Origin: an uncultured Lachnospiraceae bacterium
GTDB taxonomy: Bacteria; Bacillota_A; Clostridia; Lachnospirales; Lachnospiraceae
NCBI GenBank assembly: GCA_910588595.1
Contig: CAJUQU010000203.1
Coordinates: 1 to 7,215, forward strand
Reading direction: 5' to 3'
DNA length: 7,215 nucleotides
The number at the start of each line of letters is the position of its first letter. The first letter of the stretch is position 1. The position numbers were made by a program, and so were the translations under genes. Positions 1-6,080 of the stretch are shown here, piece after piece. A model generated the notes under the pieces. That model ran no database searches, was not told where the DNA came from, and was given only the letters and a program-made list of their open reading frames with translations.

Positions 1-1
1 G

Positions 2-1825
2 GACTATCTGATGTCTCTGTCAAATGAGGATCTGCTCTTCACTTACAATGTCGAGGCAGGGCGTTACTCCGGCAGGGGGATCCAGACGCACGTGCTCGGC
101 GGCTGGGAAGCATCTACCTGCCAGATCAGGGGACACTTTCTCGGACACTGGCTGTCAGCGGCGGCGCGGCACTATCACGCCCACGGCGACATGGAACTGA
201 AAGCAAAGGCGGACGCTGTGGTGGCAGAGCTTGCCGTCTGCCAGCGGGAAAACGGCGGCAGATGGGTTGCCGCCATACCGGAAAAATATCTGTACTGGAT
301 CGCGGAGGGCAAACAGATCTGGGCGCCCCAGTACAATATCCACAAGCTGTTCATGGGACTGCTCGACATGTACCGGCTCGCGGGGAACAGCCAGGCGCTC
401 GACATCGCCGAGCGTCTGGCAGACTGGTTCTACGAGTGGAGCGGCAGATATACGCAGGACAAGTTCGATGATATCCTTGATATGGAAACGGGCGGTATGC
501 TTGAGATCTGGTGTGAGCTTTATGCCGTGACACAGGACGGGAAATACAGGGAGCTTGCGCAGCGCTACTACAGGAGACGGCTTTTTGACCCGCTTCTGGA
601 GGGCAGGGACGTGCTGACAAACATGCACGCAAATACCACGATACCGGAGGTGCTCGGCTGCGCGAGGGGCTATGAGGTGTTCGGCGAAGAACGGTGGCTC
701 GCCGTCGTCAGGGCATACTGGAAATGTGCTGTCACCGACCGCGGCTATTATGCCACCGGCGGGCAGACACAGGGTGAAGTGTGGACGCCGATGATGCGCC
801 TCAAGGAGCGTCTGGGAGATAAGAACCAGGAGCACTGTACGGTGTACAACATGATGCGCCTGGCGGAATTTCTGTTCCGCCACACCGGAGAGCCGGAATA
901 CCTGCAGTACATGGAATACAACCGGTATAACGGGATCATGGCACAGACGTATTGGACCGGGGAGGACGTGGAGGGAAATCCCGGAAAGGGGCTGCTCACC
1001 TACTTCCTGCCGATGAAGGCAGCCAGCCGGAAGCAGTGGGCAGGGGAGCGGGACAGTTTTTTCTGCTGTCACGGGACGATGGTGCAGGCAAATGCCGCCT
1101 GGAACCGCGGTATCTATTTCCAGGAAAATGCGCAGATATACATCGCGCAGTACATTGATTCGACCGCGGAGTTTGACCTGGGCGGTGCAGCGGTCCGCAT
1201 CAGCCAGAGACAGGATCACATGAACGGCATGATCCAGAAATCCTCTGTCAACGATGGTTTCCAGTCCGTTGTGGACGCGGATGCCGCAAGTCCTTCGAGA
1301 CCGGATTTCAGGAAACATATATTTACAGTCGAGGCGGAGCGCGGGACTGCAAATGATCTTTCGTTTTCCCTGCGTTTCAGGATACCGGAATGGATCACCA
1401 GGAAGGCTTCCATCTACGTGAACGGGGAACTTTGTCAGAGCAGTGATGACAGCAGCGCTTTTGTCACGATCGACAGAGTGTGGCGGGCGGGCGATACAGT
1501 GACGGTACTTCTCCCGATCGGGCTCCAGTTCATCACACTGCCTGACGACAGGACCATGGGGGCATTCCGCTACGGTCCGGAAGTGCTTGCCGGGATTTGT
1601 GAGAAGGAGCGGGTGCTGACGATACCGGACGGCGATCCAGTAAAGGAGCTGTCCGTCTCCTGCGGCAGACAGTGGGGAAGCTTTCTGACAAGATACCGGA
1701 CCGAAAATCAGGATCCGGGGATTGAGTTTGTCAGGCTGAATGAGATCGGGTATGAGCCTTACCAGATATATTTTAAGATCAGGACGCAAAATGCTCCTTC
1801 TGTGAATGACATGCAGAATCCATAA
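2..1825 (+). CDS. GH127/GH146-type beta-L-arabinofuranosidase (DUF1680), 5' end outside window
   Basis: Probable retaining glycosidase that removes beta-L-arabinofuranosyl residues from plant arabinan or glycoprotein glycans. The frame is open to the window edge. The residues Asp-Tyr-Leu before the first ATG (position 11) look like the conserved YLxSL family segment, so the true start probably lies upstream and ATG 11 is internal. Numbered from that Met, the visible family blocks are GGWE (30-33), RGHFLGHWLSA (40-50), WAPQYNIHK (104-112), HANT (206-209), E256 in a GGQTQGE block, E274-x-C276 and C352-C353-H354. In the characterised enzyme HypBA1 the E-x-C plus Cys-Cys set binds zinc and the first Cys of the pair is the nucleophile. 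All of these residues are present here, and E256 is the likely acid/base. The C-terminal part has the beta-rich look of the family. No signal peptide can be judged without the N-terminus. Family assignment is strong; the choice between GH127 and GH146, and the substrate, are inferred. Confidence 0.9.
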   Translation, partial: DYLMSLSNEDLLFTYNVEAGRYSGRGIQTHVLGGWEASTCQIRGHFLGHWLSAAARHYHAHGDMELKAKADAVVAELAVCQRENGGRWVAAIPEKYLYWIAEGKQIWAPQYNIHKLFMGLLDMYRLAGNSQALDIAERLADWFYEWSGRYTQDKFDDILDMETGGMLEIWCELYAVTQDGKYRELAQRYYRRRLFDPLLEGRDVLTNMHANTTIPEVLGCARGYEVFGEERWLAVVRAYWKCAVTDRGYYATGGQTQGEVWTPMMRLKERLGDKNQEHCTVYNMMRLAEFLFRHTGEPEYLQYMEYNRYNGIMAQTYWTGEDVEGNPGKGLLTYFLPMKAASRKQWAGERDSFFCCHGTMVQANAAWNRGIYFQENAQIYIAQYIDSTAEFDLGGAAVRISQRQDHMNGMIQKSSVNDGFQSVVDADAASPSRPDFRKHIFTVEAERGTANDLSFSLRFRIPEWITRKASIYVNGELCQSSDDSSAFVTIDRVWRAGDTVTVLLPIGLQFITLPDDRTMGAFRYGPEVLAGICEKERVLTIPDGDPVKELSVSCGRQWGSFLTRYRTENQDPGIEFVRLNEIGYEPYQIYFKIRTQNAPSVNDMQNP

Positions 1826-1869
1826 AGGAAGTACTCCAATGGTCGAGGAACTTGGAGGAAGAGGGATCG

Positions 1870-1935
1870 ATGCAGATCATGTTTCATATCCAAAGATATG
1901 CGAAGAAGTACATCTTTGGATATTTTCATTTCTGA
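1870..1935 (+). other. Tiny 21-codon reading frame overlapping the terminator-like hairpin
   Basis: An ATG at 1870 lies 11 nt after GGAGG (1854-1858) and 4 nt after a second purine run (GAGGG). It opens a 21-codon frame ending at TGA 1933-1935. The peptide starts MQIMFHIQRYAKKY and is basic and aromatic, like the first residues of a membrane protein. The same frame continues for 15 more sense codons after the TGA before a TAA at 1981. It could be the remnant of a downstream gene lost by decay, a leader peptide, or chance. I recognise no family. It overlaps the 12-bp inverted repeat completely, so a structural role of the DNA is the simpler reading. Confidence 0.2.
1886..1932 (+). terminator. 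Probable intrinsic terminator of the glycosidase gene
   Basis: A perfect 12-bp inverted repeat, ATATCCAAAGAT (1886-1897) and ATCTTTGGATAT (1912-1923), has a 14-nt loop and is followed by the T-rich tail TTTCATTTC. It starts 60 bp after the glycosidase stop codon and is the only structure of this strength before the next gene. The stem is AT-rich and the T-tract is interrupted by a C and an A, so termination may be only moderate. Confidence 0.55.
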
Positions 1936-2128
1936 TACAGACGCCAGGAAGAAAGTCAGCCTTACAGTAATGATGAATGGTAAGCTTGCCGCGGCAGCCT
2001 GATATTGCACCAGTAATTTCACGCTCCAAACGGAGCAATTCACGCCAAACCTATGGAAAATTTTTGGAGATTGGCGATAAATCAAATAGATACAATATCG
2101 AATAGCAGAGAAAAGGACGGTGCTTTAT
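1936..2128. other. Gene-free leader with several palindromes upstream of the DUF6033-like gene
   Basis: No convincing reading frame is seen here. The stretch holds the perfect palindrome TGCCGCGGCA (1987-1996) and a GCTCC-AAAC-GGAGC hairpin (2023-2036). It also holds two nested arm pairs that share the same left-hand bases: CGCCAA (2043-2048) with TTGGCG (2071-2076), and CCAAA (2045-2049) with TTTGG (2063-2067). The last two cannot form together. None is followed by a T-run. It does not match a riboswitch class that I can recognise. Confidence 0.4.
2064..2104 (+). promoter_or_regulatory. Weak candidate promoter for the DUF6033-like gene
   Basis: TACAAT (2091-2096) is a fair sigma-A -10 box, about 30 bp before the start codon. 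No good -35 lies at 17 bp: TTGGCG (2071-2076) is at 14 bp and TTGGAG (2064-2069) at 21 bp. The same bases can be read as a poor sigma-D (motility type) site, TAAA at 2078 plus 15 bp to ATCGAATA at 2097, matching only the CGA core well. Both readings are tentative. Confidence 0.22.
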
Positions 2129-2866
2129 ATGACGATGGAGATGATAAACAATTATAGCAGCCATGTGGAAAATTACGCGGATGCTACGAAAAAATCTAAC
2201 GGTAATGCAGTGACGGAGGGCAGGATAAACACAGCAACAAATAACAAGGACAACGTACAGCAATATTATGAACAATTATGTAAGAAATTTTCGCGGATGA
2301 ATATTAATACAAGTGGAGGGATCACAAGCAGCAGCAAAAATAATATCGTTTTGAATCTCTCCAATGACTGTCTGAAAAAAATGGCAGGTGATCCGGAATT
2401 TGCAAAAAAAATAGAAAACGACATCGCAGGCATACCGGCTGCACATCAGCAGATGTTTGCCAAAGCAAAAAGTGATGGTATTGAGATACAAGGTTTTTCT
2501 GTGAGAATCAATGCAGATGGGAGTATGCAGTGTTCTTGCAGCGGTTCGACAAGAACCAGCGGCTCAAACCATAATGCAGCAGTGCTGAATGCGGAAAAGA
2601 GACAAACGGAAAAGAGACAAAAAAAGGGATTGGAGAAAAAGCGTGAGGAAAGAAAAGTTTTAGAGGAAAAAGCCAGGAAGCAGGCGGAGAAAAAGGCAGC
2701 AGAAAGGCAGGCAGAGAGAAAAGAAGTCGAAGCAGCGGGGAACGAGATGGGCGAATATACCATAAGTGTCACGGGTATGGATATAGGAGCCGTCACAGAG
2801 AAGATCATAGCTGCTGTTTCCGGTATATCTGTGCCGACAGGGGCAAGTTTTGATATAAAGGCGTAA
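2129..2866 (+). CDS. DUF6033-like protein of unknown function
   Basis: A 245-residue soluble protein with no signal peptide or membrane segment. The start was set at ATG 2129, giving MTMEMINNY, because AAAGGA (2112-2117) lies 11 nt upstream. The in-frame GTG at 2120 would sit only 2 nt from it. Residues 1-30 are polar and low in complexity. Residues 44-58 (QQYYEQLCKKFSRMN) and 73-104 (NLSNDCLKKMAGDPEFAKKIE, ending in GIPAA) resemble the conserved core of DUF6033 proteins, which I know from Lachnospiraceae. Residues 117-140 include a C-x-C pair (135, 137). Residues 154-204 are a run of Lys, Arg, Glu and Ala, probably one long helix or coiled coil. A small C-terminal segment follows. The gene is more AT-rich than its neighbours and stands alone with its own leader. 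The function is unknown; the family call is from memory of the motif pattern. Confidence 0.75.
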   Translation: MTMEMINNYSSHVENYADATKKSNGNAVTEGRINTATNNKDNVQQYYEQLCKKFSRMNINTSGGITSSSKNNIVLNLSNDCLKKMAGDPEFAKKIENDIAGIPAAHQQMFAKAKSDGIEIQGFSVRINADGSMQCSCSGSTRTSGSNHNAAVLNAEKRQTEKRQKKGLEKKREERKVLEEKARKQAEKKAAERQAERKEVEAAGNEMGEYTISVTGMDIGAVTEKIIAAVSGISVPTGASFDIKA

Positions 2867-2886
2867 ATATCATTTTCATCCTATTT

Positions 2887-2931
2887 GGCAAATCGCAAAG
2901 GTACTTAAAACAGGTGCGTCTGCGGATTGCC
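2887..2931. repeat. Imperfect 11-bp hairpin after the DUF6033-like gene
   Basis: GGCAAATCGCA (2887-2897) pairs with TGCGGATTGCC (2921-2931). There are nine Watson-Crick pairs, one G-U and one A-A mismatch, around a 23-nt loop. It begins 20 bp after the stop codon. No T-run follows, so it is not a standard intrinsic terminator. It could protect the mRNA 3' end or be a remnant of a small repeat. Confidence 0.35.
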
Positions 2932-3003
2932 CATACTTATCATAATGGACAAAAACGGTTCTGAATAACAGCAGAACAGACAGCGCGTAAACTTTCCTTT
3001 TTT

Positions 3004-3108
3004 GTATGAGTGTGCTATACTATCAAAAGATAACCAGCATGAGTAATGTATTATCGGTTTAGTATGAGTGTGCTATACTATCAAAAGATAACTGGCATGA
3101 GTTATGTA
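3004..3108 (+). repeat. Tandem duplication (two 47-bp copies, 58-bp period)
   Basis: Copy 1 (3004-3050) and copy 2 (3062-3108) match at 44 of 47 positions. The first 31 bases are identical. Mismatches fall at 3035/3093, 3036/3094 and 3045/3103. Each copy carries TGCTATACT, an extended -10 box, followed by TATC-AAAA-GATA, a short inverted repeat. The copies are separated by 11 unrelated bases. Confidence 0.85.
3013..3079 (+). promoter_or_regulatory. Two extended -10 promoter boxes in tandem
   Basis: TGCTATACT occurs at 3013-3021 and again at 3071-3079, one in each copy of the duplication. TG-N-TATACT is a good extended -10 for sigma-A and needs little -35 sequence. The -35 positions are poor: TTTCCT at 2993-2998 and TTATCG at 3051-3056, each 17 bp upstream. 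Both would fire toward the MerR gene and read through its own promoter. Confidence 0.45.
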
Positions 3109-3115
3109 TCAGGTA

Positions 3116-3146
3116 TTGACATTGACGTAACGTCAACCTATATAAT
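3116..3146 (+). promoter_or_regulatory. MerR-type promoter with 19-bp spacer and operator dyad
   Basis: A consensus -35 TTGACA (3116-3121) and a consensus -10 TATAAT (3141-3146) are 19 bp apart, two bases longer than optimal. The spacer contains TTGACGTAACGTCAA (3122-3136), a perfect dyad with 7-bp arms around a single A. MerR regulators are known to bind such dyads in over-long spacers and untwist the DNA to activate. Transcription should start near 3153, 37 nt before the MerR start codon, with GGGAG at 3178-3182. The direct link to the gene just downstream points to autoregulation of the whole cluster. Confidence 0.85.
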
Positions 3147-3189
3147 ACATGTAAAGCATACGATCCGATATGTTCCTGGGAGTGATAGC

Positions 3190-4368
3190 ATGGGCGAGAG
3201 ATACACTGCAGGGGAACTTGCCAGACGGGTGGGTGTCTCTGCGAGGACGGTCCGTTTTTATGACAAAAAAGAATTGTTAAAGCCTGTCGCATACACAGAG
3301 GGCGGCTATCGGCTCTACGACAGCCGTTCCGTACTGCTGCTGCAGAAGATCAAGCTGCTGCAGTATGCGGGGCTGTCCCTGGAGCAGATCAGTCGTATGA
3401 TGGCAAGCGAGAGCGAGGAGTCCGTCACAGAGCTGCTCTGGCAGCAGAAATTGCTGTTGGAGCAGAAGAGAAATCAGATGAATCAGGTCATCGAATCCTT
3501 GGAGGATGCACTCTCTGCGTGCGGGACGCTGGAAACTGAGCATGAGCGCATGGAGTCGGTGCTGGATATCCTGCATGTGAAGGATATGGAGGCACCGTTT
3601 GACTACCGCTATGGATTTTATGAGAACTATTCCGAAAATCAGCAGGACTGTTTTGGGTGGGTGTATGACCAGCTGCAGGTTCTTCCCGGCGCAGCAGTGC
3701 TGGATATGGGGAGTGGGCATGGAAACCTGTGGATCAGAAACTGGACAAGGATACCGGAAGGCGTGACGGTCACTGCAGTCGATAAACGAAACTCAGTGAT
3801 CGATTTTCTCGAACAGTTTTATCTGGAAAATAAAAAGTTCCTGCAAAGGAATGTGAAGTTTCTCTTTCAGCGCCGGGATCTGGAGCGCAGCGGCATACAA
3901 AGTGAAAAGTACGACAGGATCGTGGCAAATCATCTGTGGGATTTCATCGCGGACAAGGACGCGCTGATGGAAAAGGCAAAAAGTGCGCTGGGACAACAGG
4001 GATTTATGCTCTCGACGTACAGTTCCTACGGCTTTCTGGAGGCGGTGGATCAGCTGCTCGGAAGTGTCGCAGCAGGCGTGGATCTCACGGGATTGATCGC
4101 AGGCAGGGATCTGGAGCGCAGACGGTTCGAGGAGAAGCTGCGTGCACATTTTACAAAAGTCAGCCGCGGCGTTTTCCAGAGCCGTCTGACAGGCATTGCC
4201 GACGCGGGGGTGTTGACCGGATATATACAGAACAGTTATCCCGGGGAGTATGCGGCGCATGAACCTATGTGGAAAGAAGCGACCCGAAAGATCGATCAGC
4301 AGATTGCCAGGGAGGGAGCGCCTGAGATCCGGACATACATGCCGCTCTACAAGTGCAGGCAGATTTAG
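3190..4368 (+). CDS. MerR-family regulator fused to a SAM-dependent methyltransferase domain
   Basis: A 392-residue, probably cytosolic DNA-binding protein. Residues 4-70 form a MerR winged helix-turn-helix (YTAGELARRVGVSARTVRFYD, then the GGYRLYD wing). Residues about 75-130 should be the dimerisation coiled coil. From about 165 there is a class I methyltransferase fold: motif I VLDMGSGHGN (170-179), an acidic residue at D198 after the second strand (TAVDKRNS), and YDRIVANHLWDF (241-252) at the motif IV position. An alpha-rich tail runs to KCRQI. Start choice: ATG 3190 has GGGAG 7 nt upstream. The frame is open further back, to 3046, but that would place coding sequence across the MerR promoter. 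MerR effector domains usually bind drugs or metals. Here the domain would bind SAM, acting as sensor, as enzyme, or both. It heads a cluster with a second methyltransferase 40 bp downstream. The domain calls are strong; the role is inferred. Confidence 0.9.
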   Translation: MGERYTAGELARRVGVSARTVRFYDKKELLKPVAYTEGGYRLYDSRSVLLLQKIKLLQYAGLSLEQISRMMASESEESVTELLWQQKLLLEQKRNQMNQVIESLEDALSACGTLETEHERMESVLDILHVKDMEAPFDYRYGFYENYSENQQDCFGWVYDQLQVLPGAAVLDMGSGHGNLWIRNWTRIPEGVTVTAVDKRNSVIDFLEQFYLENKKFLQRNVKFLFQRRDLERSGIQSEKYDRIVANHLWDFIADKDALMEKAKSALGQQGFMLSTYSSYGFLEAVDQLLGSVAAGVDLTGLIAGRDLERRRFEEKLRAHFTKVSRGVFQSRLTGIADAGVLTGYIQNSYPGEYAAHEPMWKEATRKIDQQIAREGAPEIRTYMPLYKCRQI

Positions 4369-4408
4369 ATATTGCGGAGATCAAAAATGAAAGGGAGTTG
4401 ATGTTTTG

Positions 4409-5116
4409 ATGAAAAGAGCAGTGACGGATCTGCCGCCATGGGAATGCATGATGAAGAAAATGGTATGGCAGCAGTTGGGAGCGATAGCGGGCAGGAAAAT
4501 CCTCGATTTTGGCAGCGGCGTGGGAGTGACAGCGGATCATCTGGCTGAAAAGAACGATGTGACGGCTGTGGAGCCGGACGAAGACAGTGCCGAGAACAGA
4601 TGGATGGAGAATCCTTACACGCAGCTGATCGGGAGCACGAACATTCTGCGCCAGTTCGCGGATGAGACATTTGATGTCATCATCTGCCACAATGTGCTGG
4701 AGTACGCCCCGGATCGGGAGCAGATCGCTGCCGAGTTTGCAAGACTGCTGAAACCAGGCGGAAAACTCTCGATCGTCAAACATCACCGCGCAGGCAGGGT
4801 CATGCAGATGGTCGTGCTGCTGAATAATTTTGAGCATGCAAATGACCTGCTGGACGGAAAAAGCGGATCGTCCGCACAGTACGGGGAGATCTGTTATTAT
4901 GAAGATGCCGACATTGAAAAATGGTGCAGCGGGTTAAAGATCACAAAAACTTTGGGGATGCGGACATTCTGGGATCTGCAGCAGAATCAGGAACAACACA
5001 AGGATCCTGCATGGCAGGACAAAATGGTCGAGATCGAGATGCGCGTATCGGATGTGGACGCGTATAAAGATATCGCCTTTTTCCACCATCTGACCATCGA
5101 AAAGCGACAGGGGTAG
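4409..5116 (+). CDS. CmoM/SmtA-like SAM-dependent methyltransferase
   Basis: A 235-residue class I methyltransferase. Motif I is ILDFGSGVG (31-39), the ribose-binding acid is E55 (VTAVEPDED), and HNVLEYAPD (94-102) and LLKPGGKLSI (113-122) are the usual motif IV/V region. The C-terminal half (NNFEHAND, then GLKITKTLGMRTFWDL and an acidic EIEMRVS stretch, ending in HHLTIEK) runs in step with E. coli CmoM as I remember it. CmoM methylates the carboxymethoxy group of cmo5U in tRNA. That modification is not typical of Firmicutes, so the true substrate may be another carboxylate, RNA or small molecule. Start: ATG 4409 is chosen, with GGGAG (4393-4397) 11 nt upstream. The adjacent TTG at 4406 has better spacing (8 nt) and would add one residue. 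The gene lies 40 bp behind the MerR fusion and is probably co-transcribed with it. Confidence 0.82.
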   Translation: MKRAVTDLPPWECMMKKMVWQQLGAIAGRKILDFGSGVGVTADHLAEKNDVTAVEPDEDSAENRWMENPYTQLIGSTNILRQFADETFDVIICHNVLEYAPDREQIAAEFARLLKPGGKLSIVKHHRAGRVMQMVVLLNNFEHANDLLDGKSGSSAQYGEICYYEDADIEKWCSGLKITKTLGMRTFWDLQQNQEQHKDPAWQDKMVEIEMRVSDVDAYKDIAFFHHLTIEKRQG

Positions 5117-5149
5117 ACAGAAAGGCAAAAGCGAAAGGGGGAGAACGCT

Positions 5150-6022
5150 ATGAACATCGCAGTGCTGTCGGATATCCACGGCAATCACATTGCGCTGGAA
5201 GCCTGTATGGAATATCTGGAAAAACAGGATATCGACGCATACTGTTTTCTGGGAGACTATGTGGGGGAGCTGCCCGGGACCAGGCAGGTGATGGACACCC
5301 TGTATGATCTGCAGCGGAAGCTGCCCTGTTATATCATAAAGGGAAACAAGGAGGACTACCAGCTGTACGGTCTGGGGGAGGGACACCCGGAGTGGAACGC
5401 CTATCCGAGCACGGTCGGAATGCTGCGCTACGGAAGACAGCAGCTGACGCAGGAGGACATTTCTTTTCTGGAAAAGCTGCCGATCACGGATCGCATCCGC
5501 ATAGAAGGAATGGAGGATATTCGGATCTGTCATGGCTCGCAGCGGGCGGTGAAGGAGGACATCCGCCCTGGCGGGAGTCGGAACGGGGAGATTCTTGCAG
5601 GGGTGGAAGAGAAATATGTGCTGTGCGGTCACACGCACAGGGCGATGGACATACAGGAGTGCGGCAAGACGATATGGAATCCCGGTTCTGTCGGTCTGCC
5701 GATCATCACAGAGGGCAGCATGAAGGCGCAGTTTATGCTCATTCATGGCGGCAATGGAGGATGGACGCCGGAGTTCGTGGCGCTTGATTACGATATTGAG
5801 TCTGTGATACGGGACATGCGCGAGAAGGGACTGTACGAGATCGCGCCATACTGGTCGATGGTGACTGAGTGCATCCTGCGCGGCAGGAAGGTTACGCACG
5901 GACAGGTATTGTGCAGGGCGATGGAACTGTGCGAGCAGGAGAACGGCAGATGCGACTGGCCCGAAGTGCCGGAGAACTGCTGGGAGAGGGCGTATGAGGA
6001 TATGAAGAGCGGGATCATATAG
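5150..6022 (+). CDS. YfcE-like metallophosphoesterase (calcineurin-like superfamily)
   Basis: A 290-residue, probably cytosolic phosphoesterase with two metal ions. All blocks are visible in order: SDIHGN (7-12), GDYVGE (35-40), GNKED (65-69, the GNH/E block), CHGS (127-130), GHTH (160-163) and NPGS (177-180). This is the pattern of the YfcE/MJ0936 group, which cleaves phosphodiesters or phosphomonoesters. The core ends near 210. About 80 extra C-terminal residues (VIRDMREKGLYEIAPYWS, then a Cys-, Trp- and Glu-rich tail) resemble the extension of longer clostridial members. The start ATG 5150 has GGGGGAG (5137-5143) 6 nt upstream. The 33-bp gap from the methyltransferase stop suggests one transcript. 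The substrate cannot be told from sequence. One possibility is removal of a phosphate or cyclic phosphate from a nucleotide or nucleoside compound handled by its neighbours. Confidence 0.88.
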   Translation: MNIAVLSDIHGNHIALEACMEYLEKQDIDAYCFLGDYVGELPGTRQVMDTLYDLQRKLPCYIIKGNKEDYQLYGLGEGHPEWNAYPSTVGMLRYGRQQLTQEDISFLEKLPITDRIRIEGMEDIRICHGSQRAVKEDIRPGGSRNGEILAGVEEKYVLCGHTHRAMDIQECGKTIWNPGSVGLPIITEGSMKAQFMLIHGGNGGWTPEFVALDYDIESVIRDMREKGLYEIAPYWSMVTECILRGRKVTHGQVLCRAMELCEQENGRCDWPEVPENCWERAYEDMKSGII

Positions 6023-6080
6023 GATCTCGGCATCTCACAAAGGAACTCAGGGATGCGATTCGTCAGAAGTGGAGGGTATT

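Noticed and set aside
155..1789. Long open frame of 544 codons on the minus strand
   Set aside because: It lies antisense to the glycosidase, whose motifs are clear. Its translation is rich in His, Arg, Pro and Cys with no family pattern, as expected of an antisense shadow.
2958..2977. GTTCTG/CAGAAC hairpin as terminator of the DUF6033-like gene
   Set aside because: Only six base pairs, no T-run directly after it, and it lies about 90 bp past the stop codon.
3004..3108. Tandem repeats as a CRISPR array
   Set aside because: Only two copies, an 11-bp separation instead of a spacer of normal length, and promoter boxes inside the repeat.
3046..3189. Upstream extension of the MerR-methyltransferase reading frame
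   Set aside because: It would run coding sequence across the second duplicated promoter copy, the MerR promoter and its dyad. ATG 3190 has a good ribosome binding site and begins just before the helix-turn-helix.
4265..4837. Minus-strand open frame of 190 codons
   Set aside because: Antisense to the methyltransferase motif I region, with no ribosome binding site or family pattern.
4934..5899. Minus-strand open frame of 321 codons
   Set aside because: Antisense to the end of the CmoM-like gene and to most of the phosphoesterase, both of which show full motif sets. No domain is recognisable in the antisense product.
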